Assembly (NCBI GenBank): GCA_023412805.1
Contig: JAEZRM010000149.1
Location: forward strand, 1-64,000
Source: Pseudomonadota bacterium
GTDB taxonomy: Bacteria > Pseudomonadota > Alphaproteobacteria > Rhizobiales > Hyphomicrobiaceae
Length of the DNA stretch: 64,000 nucleotides
Direction of reading: 5' to 3'
Position numbers and translations under genes: made by a program. This document shows, piece after piece, positions 17,707 through 26,099 of the stretch. The notes beneath the pieces were generated by a model. That model made no database searches, was not told the origin of the DNA, and saw nothing but the letters and a program-made list of their open reading frames with translations. Every line of letters starts with the position of its first letter. Positions within the stretch are counted from its first letter, which is position 1.

Positions 17707-18399
17707 ATGACTCGCGCAGAGATTGGACGTCGGCAGTTTCTTGCTGGGGGGATCACTTTTGTGGCTTTGCCGGTGGCAGGATGTGCCTCCATTGAGGCCA
17801 TCCCAATTATTGATGGCAATGCTGATCTGAAAGGCAGCGCTGAGCCTCGGGAGGTGCCGCCGCACGTCCGGGCAATGTACGCTGCTGTCTCAGACGAGCC
17901 GTTTCCCGTTCGCGCGTCTCGCGTCGAGTTGGTCCCGGAACGTTATTGGCGTCAGGACGTGACGGATCCGACTGGCGAAGCGCCCGGAACTGTTTTTGTC
18001 GATACGCAGAAGCGATTTCTCTATCACGTCAAGGACGGAGGCATCGCAACGCGCTATGGCGTTGGCATTGGCCGTGCCGGATTCGGGTGGTCGGGCAAGG
18101 CACACATTGCGTACAAGCGCGAATGGCCCAGATGGACTCCGCCTTCCGACATGATCTCAAGAGAGCCGGAGCTGGAGAAGTACCGTCATGGCATGGCACC
18201 GGGGCCTAGTAACCCGCTCGGGCCGCGCACGCTCTACATTCATCAAGGCAACACGGATACGCTCTACCGCATACACGGGAATCCGGATGAGCGAACAGTT
18301 GGTCAAGCGGTGTCCAGTGGCTGTGTCCGCCTGCTGCCCCAAGACATCATTCACCTCTATAACGAGGTGCGCAGCGGATCGGCACTCCTGGTCGTTTGA
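17707..18399 (+). CDS. L,D-transpeptidase (YkuD), putative lipoprotein
   Basis: This 230-residue cell-envelope enzyme carries the YkuD catalytic domain at about residues 95-230. The signature IHGNPDERTVGQAVSSGCVR contains the conserved His and the SSGCVR nucleophile cysteine. The N-terminus has a twin-arginine leader (GRRQFLAGG) ending in a lipobox-like VAGC, so it is probably Tat-exported and lipid-anchored. L,D-transpeptidases form 3-3 crosslinks in peptidoglycan or attach proteins to it. A related L,D-transpeptidase lies 700 bases away on the opposite strand; the two share the W..PP..M and NPLG blocks. Catalytic residues look intact. Confidence 0.9.
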   Translation: MTRAEIGRRQFLAGGITFVALPVAGCASIEAIPIIDGNADLKGSAEPREVPPHVRAMYAAVSDEPFPVRASRVELVPERYWRQDVTDPTGEAPGTVFVDTQKRFLYHVKDGGIATRYGVGIGRAGFGWSGKAHIAYKREWPRWTPPSDMISREPELEKYRHGMAPGPSNPLGPRTLYIHQGNTDTLYRIHGNPDERTVGQAVSSGCVRLLPQDIIHLYNEVRSGSALLVV

Positions 18400-18464
18400 A
18401 TCGATATTACGATCGAGCCTCGATCCAAGATCACTGCGCCCGTCGCGTCACCGCGTATCAGCGG

Positions 18465-19033
18465 CTACCCCGGTGCTCTGGTGACGTGCTCGCGGCCGAG
18501 CTTGACAATGCTCTGCGCTCCAAGGTGCAGCGTCGTATTCACCAGTTCCCGGTTGAAGTAATCCATCACTCCGGCGACGCCGCCAGCACCGCCGAGTGCA
18601 AGCGATCACCACACAGGGCGTCCGATAGCGACGGCGTTCGCGCCGAGTGCCAGCGCCTTGGCGATGTCCATGCCGCGCCCATCCGACGTGGTGTGAAGAC
18701 GTAGTCGCCGAAGGCGCGCCGGTTCTCGCGCAGCGTCCACTGGTCACCGTTGCCGTTCGCGATGAATACGTAGACGCCCTCGGACAGCGCGGCCTTCGCC
18801 TGCGCCTCCAGAAGGTCGATGTTGATGACCTCGAGATCCTTGTTGATGCCCTTGCGCGTGATCTGCAGGGGATCAGTTCCGGCTTCCTCTTTCACTTGGG
18901 CGTGCGCCGTCCCGATAATGGACCACCCGGCAGCGGTCGCTGCGACCCCTACGCTGAGCCCCCTACGCTGCGCTTGAGGATATCCCTGCGAAAAGAGTTC
19001 TTGATGCCACTCCACTGTTGAAAGCACCGACAC
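18465..19033 (-). pseudogene. FMN-dependent alpha-hydroxy-acid oxidase, internally deleted
   Basis: The 5' part has an export-type leader (QRRGLSVGVAATAAGW...) and a stretch EVINIDLLEAQAKAALSEGVYVF typical of lactate-oxidase-like enzymes. The 3' part, in another frame, holds the FMN-binding end of the same family: SDGRGMDIAKALALGANAVAIGRPVW, then MDYFNRELVNTTLHLG. Between them roughly 200 codons, including the catalytic centre, are missing; the junction is near 18681-18695. A further in-frame TGA stands at 18606-18608, directly after GRPVW. The relic is non-functional. It lies between two convergent L,D-transpeptidase genes. Confidence 0.8.
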
Positions 19034-19105
19034 GGGATCGGGCCGCCAGCTTGGATTTGGTCGCCGGGTGGGAAAGGTGGTGCATCGACATGGGTCTCAA
19101 TACGC

Positions 19106-19828
19106 CTACTGCGGTCTCGGCGTCATTGTGGCTTGCGTGGTGTCCAATCCCGCAACGTTTTGCGGAAGTTGCTTGAGAACGACAACCGTCGTGCCAATGC
19201 CGACACGTTCCGCCAAATCGACAACGTGGCCGTTGCGCATCCGAAAGCACCCCGACGAGGAGGCTCGGCCAATGGTGCGCTCATTGTCCGTGCCGTGAAT
19301 TCGATAGAGCGTGTTGCCGAGATAGAGGGCCTTCGCACCGAGTGGATTGCGAATACCTCCCGTCATCCTCTCGGGCAGGCGCGGGTCGCGCTCGCGCATC
19401 TCGGCCGGCGGGCGCCAGTCGGGCCACGCCGCCACGCGGCTGATGCTTTCGGTCCCGGTCCAGGCGAACCCCTCACGACCAACGGAGATGGGGTAGACGA
19501 GCGCCTCCGTCGAGGATTGCACGAGGTAGAGCCTGCGGCCGGACGTATCGATTACAATGGTACCGGATGCATAGTCGCTGTTGAACGCTACGTGCTCCGG
19601 CGGAACCGAGGCTATCGCGGGGCGTGGGCCTCCCTTGAGAAGCGCGGGCGCCCGGTCAATCGCGAGGCGACGCTTGGGCGGCGGCGCGCGCTCTTGAGAC
19701 GCTGGCCGATCGTATGACGGCGCAGCATACCCTGGCTTGTTCCAAGGCATCCAGTCCATGCGGTCTTGCGCGGCTGCAGATTGCGCAACGCTCGTAAGCG
19801 TCGCGAAGACAACTAGGAACCGAAGCAT
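19106..19828 (-). CDS. L,D-transpeptidase (YkuD), Sec-exported
   Basis: This is a 240-residue periplasmic protein. The signal peptide covers residues 1-20 (cleavage after AAA), followed by a proline-rich linker to about residue 75 and the YkuD domain at about residues 85-225. The catalytic block is RIHGTDNERTIGRASSSGCFRM, with His and Cys conserved. GTIVIDTSGRRLYLV is the usual entry strand of the domain. It is paralogous to the lipoprotein L,D-transpeptidase at 17707-18399 but uses a different export route. It probably modifies peptidoglycan crosslinks in the periplasm. Confidence 0.9.
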   Translation of the reverse strand: MLRFLVVFATLTSVAQSAAAQDRMDWMPWNKPGYAAPSYDRPASQERAPPPKRRLAIDRAPALLKGGPRPAIASVPPEHVAFNSDYASGTIVIDTSGRRLYLVQSSTEALVYPISVGREGFAWTGTESISRVAAWPDWRPPAEMRERDPRLPERMTGGIRNPLGAKALYLGNTLYRIHGTDNERTIGRASSSGCFRMRNGHVVDLAERVGIGTTVVVLKQLPQNVAGLDTTQATMTPRPQ

Positions 19829-20017
19829 CCAAACACCTTACGCGACTTCCGTGACAGGTCGTACTCTCTGACAGATCGCACGCGCGCGCGATATCGGACA
19901 AACGCGCGCGGCCGGTCAAGGTTGCGTGCGGACCGTCCGATCCAGGCGCTTTGACGGCCGGAATCTCTCGGTACTCGCCTGCCCTCTTGCTGCAGGCCGC
20001 AACTAAGCAAGGTCAGC

Positions 20018-20374
20018 TCACACACGCCCGGCTGAGTTATAGAGATTGAGCTTGCGGTAATTCTCATCTCCAGTCACTTCGGTGCCAAGCCAGTCAGGGC
20101 GGGCGAATTCGGTTCGCATATCGGGTAGCTCAATTTCAGCGATAGCGACTCCGGCAAGCTCGCCGCCGTATACATCGATTTCCCAGGTGAACCCGCCATA
20201 GGGCACAAGGTACCGCGTCTTCTCGATGATCCTGCCACCACAATGGTTCTTCATAAGCTCGCGAGCGTCCGCGAGCGGAATGTCATATTCGAACTCAGCC
20301 CGTTTCCAGCCGCACCGACCCTTGTTCCGCGAGCGAACGCGATCATGGCGCATCATCAGGTCTGATGATGCCAC
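20018..20374 (-). pseudogene. CYTH-domain protein, N-terminally truncated
   Basis: Residues 24-110 match the C-terminal two thirds of a bacterial CYTH (triphosphate tunnel) protein: RAEFEYDIPLADAREL, then EKTRYLVPYGGFTWEIDVY, AGVAIAEIELPD and WLGTEVTGDENY. The N-terminal strands with the EIERKF and TVRVR motifs that bind triphosphate are absent. The first 20 residues are unlike the family, and the expected C-terminal end is also altered after NLYN. It overlaps the HTH gene by 32 bases. It is most likely a deletion relic, although a short stable product cannot be excluded. Confidence 0.7.
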
Positions 20375-20669
20375 CTTCCGTTTCCAATCTGACGAGCTGT
20401 TTCACATCCTGCCGCGTGAACTTGAGCCGCACGCCTGCTCCTAAGCCACCACCCTCATCGACGATTACAACGCCGAACGTGTCGAACGCTCGAAGGATGG
20501 CTTCGGCGTCACTCTGAGATTGGACCCAGGCGCTTCCCCCAGCCTCTAGAAGCGCGAGGGTGTCGACCGACAGCCCTGCGGCTTTCGCGAAATCTTCACG
20601 GCCGACCTCAACCAAGGCACGACCAGCAGCGATCAATCGGCCCGTTATATCCATTCTCGATGTCATGCA
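20343..20669 (-). CDS. small XRE-like helix-turn-helix protein
   Basis: This is a 108-residue protein. GRLIAAGRALVEVGREDFAKAAGLSVDTLALLE forms the five-helix pattern of a lambda-Cro/XRE DNA-binding domain at residues 6-45. It is followed by a degenerate second half with AILRAFDTFGVVIVDEGGGLGAGVRL, as in small alphaproteobacterial XRE-like regulators. The ATG at 20669 follows GGAGG by six bases; upstream codons are rejected. The stop overlaps the start region of the CYTH fragment. The target is unknown. Confidence 0.7.
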   Translation of the reverse strand, partial: CMTSRMDITGRLIAAGRALVEVGREDFAKAAGLSVDTLALLEAGGSAWVQSQSDAEAILRAFDTFGVVIVDEGGGLGAGVRLKFTRQDVKQLVRLETEGGIIRPDDAP

Positions 20670-21077
20670 CGCCTCCATAGTTCGTAATGATAGCTCCTGG
20701 AAAATACCGATCATCTCTTGTGCCGCCATGTCTCTTGTGCCGCCAAGTCGCGTATGCCGTGCTACGCGATCCCGCTCCGCCAGGCCGACGTGCTCTTGCA
20801 GCTACGGCAGACCCTCTCGCCTGCCCAGGCGCTTGGAAAATCCCTGCGGCAAATCAGGCAGGAGCGGGTTTTCTCCTCGCTGTCTCTCTCGCTGCTAAGG
20901 GTACCGAATTCCTCAGCCAGTTCTTTAGATCGATTGAGCATCTCGGACCTCCTACATAGGTTTACGAAGCCGGACGCCTGGAGCGTCGGCCATACGATTG
21001 ACCGGGGCTGTGACTACCGACGCGGCGACAAGCGACGTGATCGAGCACTTTGCCAACTGCATCGCGCAGCCGGGTAA
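20670..21077. other. intergenic stretch, no gene recognised
   Basis: Open frames here encode serine- and arginine-rich sequence without domain features. The stretch separates the rnk gene from the HTH gene, both on the minus strand, and should contain the HTH promoter. Confidence 0.45.
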
Positions 21078-21608
21078 TCAAGCCGCCCGAGGTCCAGGAT
21101 CGTCACCGTCTGGATCGTCGGGAGCATTGCTGCTGAGGCGTGCGGATCGCGGCAGGAAATCGACGACATTCATCGCGGCTCCTTGGGATGCTGCAGGCCC
21201 GGCATCCGGCGGCGCGACACGCAGCACAGTCAGTTTGTGAAGGCGGCCATCATTCGCTTTCCATCTGATCGACTGCCCATTCGCAAGGCCAATGAGGGCA
21301 GCCCCGATAGGCGTAAGGATCGAAACTCTACCCTCCGAGATGTTCGCCTCTCCAGGGTAAACCAACGCGACATCGCGCGGATGGCCGCCATCGAAGGTGA
21401 ACTCGACCCGTGAGCCCATGCGGACGACGCTGGAGGGCACTTTGTTGACGGGGACAACGATCGCCCGGCGCAATTCTGCGCGGAGAATGCTTGTTGCGTC
21501 CGGTGCGCTGCTTACTGCTCTCTCGGCGAGGCTCGTCAGGCGATCATACTCGACTTCGTTGATGATGATGGTGGGCGATTTCCGGGAATCCGTCGGAGTC
21601 CGTGTCAT
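21078..21608 (-). CDS. rnk: Rnk-type GreA/GreB-family nucleoside diphosphate kinase regulator
   Basis: This 176-residue protein carries the Rnk fold. The N-terminal part (IIINEVEYDRLTSLAE) is followed by the GreA/GreB C-terminal FKBP-like domain: VRMGSRVEFTF, DVALVYPGEANISEGRVSILTPIGAALIGL and LTVLRV. Rnk binds RNA polymerase in competition with Gre factors and affects nucleotide pools, but lacks the long coiled coil that acts in the secondary channel. The tail (residues 135-176) is longer than usual and rich in Pro and Asp. AAGGAGGT precedes the ATG at 21608. The ATG overlaps the stop of a small zinc-ribbon frame (ATGA), so the two are probably coupled. Confidence 0.88.
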   Translation of the reverse strand: MTRTPTDSRKSPTIIINEVEYDRLTSLAERAVSSAPDATSILRAELRRAIVVPVNKVPSSVVRMGSRVEFTFDGGHPRDVALVYPGEANISEGRVSILTPIGAALIGLANGQSIRWKANDGRLHKLTVLRVAPPDAGPAASQGAAMNVVDFLPRSARLSSNAPDDPDGDDPGPRAA

Positions 21609-21811
21609 TGTCGACCTCCTTTTGCGATTGCGGAGCGGGGGTTATGAATGATGCCATCACGGTGGGAATTATGCCGGGATGTCGGGGGCGCGCTGCCACC
21701 GGCCGCAACTAAAATACCGACCCGCCATTGACACCAGGGGCAACGAGCAGCGGCTCGCGGCAATCGACGTTTACAGCCAGCGCATATCGCACTTGGATAA
21801 CCAACAGTCAC
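21605..21811 (-). CDS. putative 68-residue zinc-ribbon protein coupled to rnk
   Basis: A GTG start with an excellent ribosome site (GGAGGT, six-base spacing) opens a 68-codon frame ending in TGA that overlaps the rnk ATG by four bases. The sequence contains two CxxC knuckles, ICAGCKRR and RCPWCQWR, eleven residues apart, as in a minimal zinc ribbon, followed by a polar tail. I recognise no named family. Overlap and ribosome site argue that it is translated. A role together with Rnk at RNA polymerase is a guess. Confidence 0.55.
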   Translation of the reverse strand: MTVGYPSAICAGCKRRLPRAAARCPWCQWRVGILVAAGGSAPPTSRHNSHRDGIIHNPRSAIAKGGRQ

Positions 21812-22673
21812 AGCTCGACCTCCAGCGCACGCACTGCGCGCGCACACATTGAAACCATCAGTGTGTAGGGGGCACCCGAGCGGAACTTCCTGCGGCGTTT
21901 GTTAAACAGACGCGAGTCCGCCTCGGGCCAAGTCATGCTTGGCTGAGCGCGGCGACAAGGGAAGTCGGAGCTGTGACATGTAACGTATATGGTGCCGCTG
22001 AACAGAAAATCAAGCCTACGGGCTGCGTAGAGACTGCTTCCAAAGATATTGCGCACTTCTGGCGATCAAGGTGGAGAGCGTACCTCAGGTTCGGCGGATG
22101 AGGCTTGCGCAAGGGGAGCGAAGCTCGTCGCGCGTCACCGAAGGCGTAACCTATGCACCAAGACATCATAGGTGATCTTCGTCGCACATTCCGCCCTTAG
22201 CTTGACTTAAGATAGAGCCGGCTTATGTTGAATTTCATGTCGCATCCTTGCACCACCGTTGTCCCGCGCCGCTGGATCAAGCATGTCTTGGCCCGGGCGG
22301 GCCGTGCTGCGCTCTAGTCAGGGCGGCGATCGACTTCTTCCCGGGTATCCTCAGCACATAGTTGGCTCCCTGCGCTGACGCATAGAGTGCGCTAGCGACG
22401 GTCGAGCTGCGGCTCACTTTGCGACAACGATGGGCGCAAGCTACCGCGCAACTGCTCGTTGATCGCGGTGGGTTTGGCCTGCGTCCATTGCCAAAGGACG
22501 AACATTCGCCCGCTGGGATAGCAGCTCCGCCTCAGTTTGGAGCCAGCAACGCGTCAGCCCGGCGTCCCCCTGACATCACCAACAGGCTTTCGCCTTCCTC
22601 CCCGAAGCCGGTGCCCACCGCCCGGTTGACGACGAGGTGAAGCGATCAGCCGTAATGCTAACGGAGTGAACTT
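21812..22673. other. long intergenic stretch, no gene recognised
   Basis: These 862 bases hold several open frames on the minus strand but no recognisable domain. One at 21808-22056 ends in a GTGA overlap with the zinc-ribbon start and could be a very small upstream gene, but its sequence is not convincing. The stretch may be decayed accessory DNA. Confidence 0.4.
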
Positions 22674-22781
22674 ATGCGCAAACGCAAGGGTAAAGGCCAC
22701 AACCTGCCCGTACCGGCACGGCATTTCTCCTACGAAGGTCGCAAGAATACTAAGCGCGAGAAAAAGCAGACACCGAGATAG
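22674..22781 (+). CDS. putative 35-residue very basic protein
   Basis: An ATG eight bases after GGAG opens a frame that encodes a strongly basic peptide starting MRKRKGKGHNLPVP and ending KREKKQTPR, then TAG. No family is recognised; high charge suggests nucleic-acid binding. The same frame continues without another stop for 71 codons after the TAG, so this could be the intact 5' part of a gene interrupted by a nonsense mutation. Confidence 0.3.
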   Translation: MRKRKGKGHNLPVPARHFSYEGRKNTKREKKQTPR

Positions 22782-23092
22782 GCAGAGTTTCAACGCTCGG
22801 GCCACAACGGGCGCCGTGCACGCTGCGTGCATTCGCATCGTATTGAGGTCGACGACGCGATCGAAGCCGTGGAGAAGATCGGCATCTTATCCTCCGACAT
22901 CAGCCCCCTGAGACCGGACGCAGTCGGCGGTGCCCCTAGCGCCGCCGACTGCAAGGGTGCCGAGACCGTTGTCGGCGTCCTGATCGAGGTGCCGTGATGC
23001 TGAGCGTGGTGAAGATCGTCAACAAAACCCGCCCCTGGTACGAAGCCGGCGCAGCGGTGAAACGCAACGCTAGTTCCGCGCTGCGCTCGTGA
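22782..23092 (+). other. open coding-like continuation and small overlapping frame
   Basis: After the TAG at 22779-22781 the same frame remains open to a TGA at 22995-22997, with GC-rich third positions in a stretch reading VDDAIEAVEKIGILSSD. The TGA overlaps an ATG (TGATG) that opens a further 31-codon frame ending at 23092. Neither is recognised. They may be pieces of a decayed operon. Confidence 0.2.
22920..22952. terminator. perfect 11-bp inverted repeat
   Basis: GCAGTCGGCGG and CCGCCGACTGC pair perfectly across an 11-base loop, about 170 bases past the end of the minus-strand LysR gene. A T-run is lacking on either side. It may be a terminator for the LysR transcript. Confidence 0.4.
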
Positions 23093-23118
23093 TTGCCCGG
23101 GCGCGGTGGCGGCACAAA

Positions 23119-24051
23119 TCAGGACAACGAGCGTGATCTGCTCGCCTCGATCGCGAGCCCCGCTTGCACGGTGCGTTGCCGAAGCCACCTGTTGGCAGGA
23201 TTCTCCTCCTGCCGCCGGTGCCAGTAGAGGCACCAATCAAAAGGCTTCGAGGCGAAAGGCATGTCGCGGACAACCAGTGCTTTATCCCCGACGGCGGCTG
23301 CGAAGGCGCCGGGCATCACCGCCACATAGTCTGTCGTCGCGAGAACATGTGGCACGAGCAGCCAGTGCGGCACATTGAGGGCCACATCCCGTTCCGTATT
23401 CGATTTCGACAGGACATCATCCGCAAACCGGATATCCGTCGGTGCCATTGATACCTTGAGGTGTCGTGTCGAAAGGAAGCGCTTGAGCGTTAGTCTTCCG
23501 TTCGCCAATGGATGTGTGTTGCTCATGACAGCGACCATCCGGTCTTTGAAGAGCACTTGCCGGTTGATCGTTCCCGTATGCTCGAGACCCATGCTGACGG
23601 CGATATCGATCTCGTCCCGTTCAAGAGCGTCGATGGTCTGCATGGGGGACAGATGCCTGACGTCGAGACTGATCCTCGGCGCAGTCCGGGTGATCTCCGT
23701 CATCAGGCTCGGCAACAGAAGGTAGCTCAGAAGGTCTGAAAGTCGGATGGCGAAGCGTCGTTCCGATTTGGCGGCTTCAAATCCCTCGTCGGGCTCGAGC
23801 ACGCGCTCGATCTGGCCGATCGTTTGCCGTAGCGGCTCGATCAGTGTTTCAGCGCGCGGCGTCGGTTGCATTCCGGTGGCGGTACGAACCAGCAGTTCGT
23901 CCTTGAACACGTTCCGGAGCCTCGCGAGCGCGCTGCTCATAGCGGGTTGAGACAGACCCACGCTCCGCGCCGCCCGCGTGACGTGCCGTTCGCGCAGGAG
24001 CGCGTCGAGCACGACAAGAAGATTGAGATCGACGTTACGAAGATTGGCCAC
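23119..24051 (-). CDS. LysR-family regulator (NahR/NodD-like branch)
   Basis: This is a 310-residue LysR protein. The HTH domain begins NLRNVDLNLLVVLDALLRERHVTRAA and continues VGLSQPAMSSALARLR, with the RTATGMQPTPRA wing typical of the branch that includes NahR, NodD and PcpR. The effector domain spans about residues 95-300. Start is GTG at 24051. It is divergent from the dehalogenase/CoA-transferase operon across a 144-base region holding a textbook LysR T-N11-A palindrome, so it very probably controls that operon in response to its substrate. Confidence 0.9.
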   Translation of the reverse strand: MANLRNVDLNLLVVLDALLRERHVTRAARSVGLSQPAMSSALARLRNVFKDELLVRTATGMQPTPRAETLIEPLRQTIGQIERVLEPDEGFEAAKSERRFAIRLSDLLSYLLLPSLMTEITRTAPRISLDVRHLSPMQTIDALERDEIDIAVSMGLEHTGTINRQVLFKDRMVAVMSNTHPLANGRLTLKRFLSTRHLKVSMAPTDIRFADDVLSKSNTERDVALNVPHWLLVPHVLATTDYVAVMPGAFAAAVGDKALVVRDMPFASKPFDWCLYWHRRQEENPANRWLRQRTVQAGLAIEASRSRSLS

Positions 24052-24101
24052 GTGTGGTCCGTCCCGGTGATCGATACTGCCGCCGGCACTTTGGCAGCAT
24101 T

Positions 24102-24116
24102 ATCCATATGATGGAT
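24102..24116. promoter_or_regulatory. LysR-box palindrome in divergent promoter
   Basis: ATCCAT-ATG-ATGGAT is a perfect 6+3+6 palindrome. It contains the LysR T-N11-A core (T at 24103, A at 24115). It lies 50 bases from the LysR GTG and about 80 from the dehalogenase ATG, the usual position for an autoregulatory LysR site. Confidence 0.55.
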
Positions 24117-24195
24117 GATGGCATACAAACAATCTATTTGGGAGATTTATTGGCGTCTGCCAAGAAGGACGCGTCTAACTTGAATGGAGCCTCAA

Positions 24196-24903
24196 ATGGA
24201 ACGCATCGAGGTCTTGAAGCGCGAGGTGAAGGCGCTGGTGTTCGACCAGTACGGCACCATCGTCGACATGCAGAAAGGGCTGACCGAGATCGCTACCCCT
24301 TTTTTAATAAAGAAGGGGTGGGAAGGTAATCCACATCAGTTCGTCACGTGGTGGCGCCGTACGCACTTCGAGAACTCGATGATCGATGCCCTCTGCGATC
24401 GCGGGCACACACCCTACCGGCAGATCGGACACCGCGCGGTGTCGTACGTCATGGACCGCTGCGGCTTCGCCTACACGCAGGACGAGGTGCGCTGGCTGGT
24501 CTCCGAGATCGAGAAGCTGAAGCCGTTCCCGGATGTCATCGCCGCGCTCGAGCGCCTGCGTGGCGCAGGATACAAGCTCGTCATTCTCTCGAACGGCGAC
24601 CGCGACATGCTGAAGGCAGCCGGCCCACATATCGGCTTCCCCTTCGATCAGGTCATTTCGGTCGAGGAGGCCGGATACTTCAAGCCTCATTGGAAGACCT
24701 ACGCCAAGGCCGAGGAGTTGACCGGGCTCGATCGGTCGAGCTGCCTGTTCGTAGCCAATCACGCCTTCGACTGCATCGGCGCGAAATCCTACGGCATGCG
24801 CACGGCGTTCATCGATCGCCGCAAACGCCCGTTCGGAGAGACGCCGCATCAGGCAGATCTCATCGCGGCGAATTTCGCCGAACTGGCTCAAGCACTGTGC
24901 TGA
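24196..24903 (+). CDS. HAD-superfamily, haloacid dehalogenase type II
   Basis: This 235-residue HAD hydrolase is of the L-2-haloacid dehalogenase type. The nucleophile motif reads ALVFDQYGTIVDMQ, with Asp as the first residue of the motif. Motif II is LSNGDRDML, the motif III lysine lies in GYFKPHWKTY, and the acidic loop is replaced by VANHAFDCIGAKSYGM as in type-II dehalogenases. The ATG at 24196 follows GGAG by six bases, better than the one at 24184. It is followed eight bases later by a CoA-transferase gene. It probably removes a halide or other leaving group from a 2-substituted acid before CoA activation; the substrate is not established. Confidence 0.88.
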   Translation: MERIEVLKREVKALVFDQYGTIVDMQKGLTEIATPFLIKKGWEGNPHQFVTWWRRTHFENSMIDALCDRGHTPYRQIGHRAVSYVMDRCGFAYTQDEVRWLVSEIEKLKPFPDVIAALERLRGAGYKLVILSNGDRDMLKAAGPHIGFPFDQVISVEEAGYFKPHWKTYAKAEELTGLDRSSCLFVANHAFDCIGAKSYGMRTAFIDRRKRPFGETPHQADLIAANFAELAQALC

Positions 24904-24911
24904 GGTAGGCC

Positions 24912-26099
24912 ATGCGTCCGCTCGATGGCATCCGCGTTCTCGACCTCACCCGCGTCGTCTCGGGTCCGTACTGCACCATGCAGCTCGGCGATCTCGGCGC
25001 GGAGGTGATCAAAATCGAGCGCCCCGGTGAAGGCGATGACACGCGCGCCTTCGGCCCGCCTTTCCAAGGCGATCAGGCCGCCTACTTCCTTTCCGTCAAT
25101 CGCAACAAGAAGAGCGTCACGCTCGATCTGAAATCATCTGACGGAAAAGAGCTGCTGTGGAAGCTCATCGAGAAATCCGATGTGTTGGCCGAGAACTTCC
25201 GGCCTGGCGCGATGGAGCGGCTCGGCTTCGCCTACGCGGCCGTGCGTGAGCGTCGGCCGAGCCTGATCTACGCGTCGATCTCCGGCTTCGGCGACAGTGG
25301 CCCAGAGCGCACGCGCCCCGGCTACGATGTGATCGTGCAGGGTGAAGCCGGGATCATGGACTTGACGGGGCCGGTCGACGGAGCACCGCACAAGATTGGC
25401 ACCTCGGTCGCCGACCTCGCATCGGGATTGACGCTGACCCAGGGCATTCTGGCGGCCCTCCTCGTGCGCGGGCGCACGGGTGAAGGCCAATATGTCCATG
25501 TCTCCATGTACGAGGCAGTGGCATCCCTGCTGACATTCACGGCGAGCATCTACTTTGCAACTGGCCAATCTCCGCGCCGCCGTGGCAACGAACACCCGAC
25601 CATTGTGCCCTACGAGACGTTCGAAGTGGCAGATGGCTGGCTCAATCTCGGCGTTGCCAATGACGAGCACTGGCGGCGTTTTTGCCAGGTCGTGGGGCGC
25701 ACGGACCTCGCTGAGGACGCCCGGTATGCCAAAGCTGCCGACCGTGTGCGTCATCGCGCCGAGCTCGTCCCTATCGTGCGCACGATCATGCGCTCGGCGA
25801 CGCGAGATGCCTGGCGCACGCGTCTTGAGGCGCTCGGCATTCCGTGCGGCGCAATTCGCAGCGTGGGCGAAGTGTGCGAGAGCGATGTGTTGCGCGCACG
25901 GGACATGATCGTGGAGATGCCGCATACCACGGCCGGGATCGTCAAAGGGATCAAGAACCCCGTGCAGATGAGCAGCACGCCACTGAACGGCTACAGCCCA
26001 CCGCCGACGCTTGGGGAGCACACGAGCGCGGTCCTGCAGGATCTTCTCGAACTGTCGCATCGCGATGTCGAACGCCTGCGCGCGTCCGGAACAATCTGA
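24912..26099 (+). CDS. CaiB/BaiF-family (class III) CoA-transferase
   Basis: This is a 395-residue family III CoA-transferase. The N-terminal RPLDGIRVLDLTRVVSGPYC and GDLGAEVIKIERPG blocks are diagnostic, followed by NRNKKSVTLDLKS and DVLAENFRPGAMERLG, and the second-domain GNEHPTIVPYETFE. The catalytic aspartate of this family is expected in the GEAGIMDLTG region. The enzyme moves CoA between carboxylic acids. Start at 24912 has GAGGTAGG just upstream. With the dehalogenase it suggests catabolism of an unusual carboxylic acid under LysR control. About 277 non-coding bases follow (26100-26376). Confidence 0.92.
   Translation: MRPLDGIRVLDLTRVVSGPYCTMQLGDLGAEVIKIERPGEGDDTRAFGPPFQGDQAAYFLSVNRNKKSVTLDLKSSDGKELLWKLIEKSDVLAENFRPGAMERLGFAYAAVRERRPSLIYASISGFGDSGPERTRPGYDVIVQGEAGIMDLTGPVDGAPHKIGTSVADLASGLTLTQGILAALLVRGRTGEGQYVHVSMYEAVASLLTFTASIYFATGQSPRRRGNEHPTIVPYETFEVADGWLNLGVANDEHWRRFCQVVGRTDLAEDARYAKAADRVRHRAELVPIVRTIMRSATRDAWRTRLEALGIPCGAIRSVGEVCESDVLRARDMIVEMPHTTAGIVKGIKNPVQMSSTPLNGYSPPPTLGEHTSAVLQDLLELSHRDVERLRASGTI

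Noticed and set aside
24304..24891. 195-codon minus-strand frame over the dehalogenase gene
   Set aside because: The plus-strand frame has all HAD motifs and a ribosome site; the reverse frame is open only because of GC-rich third positions.
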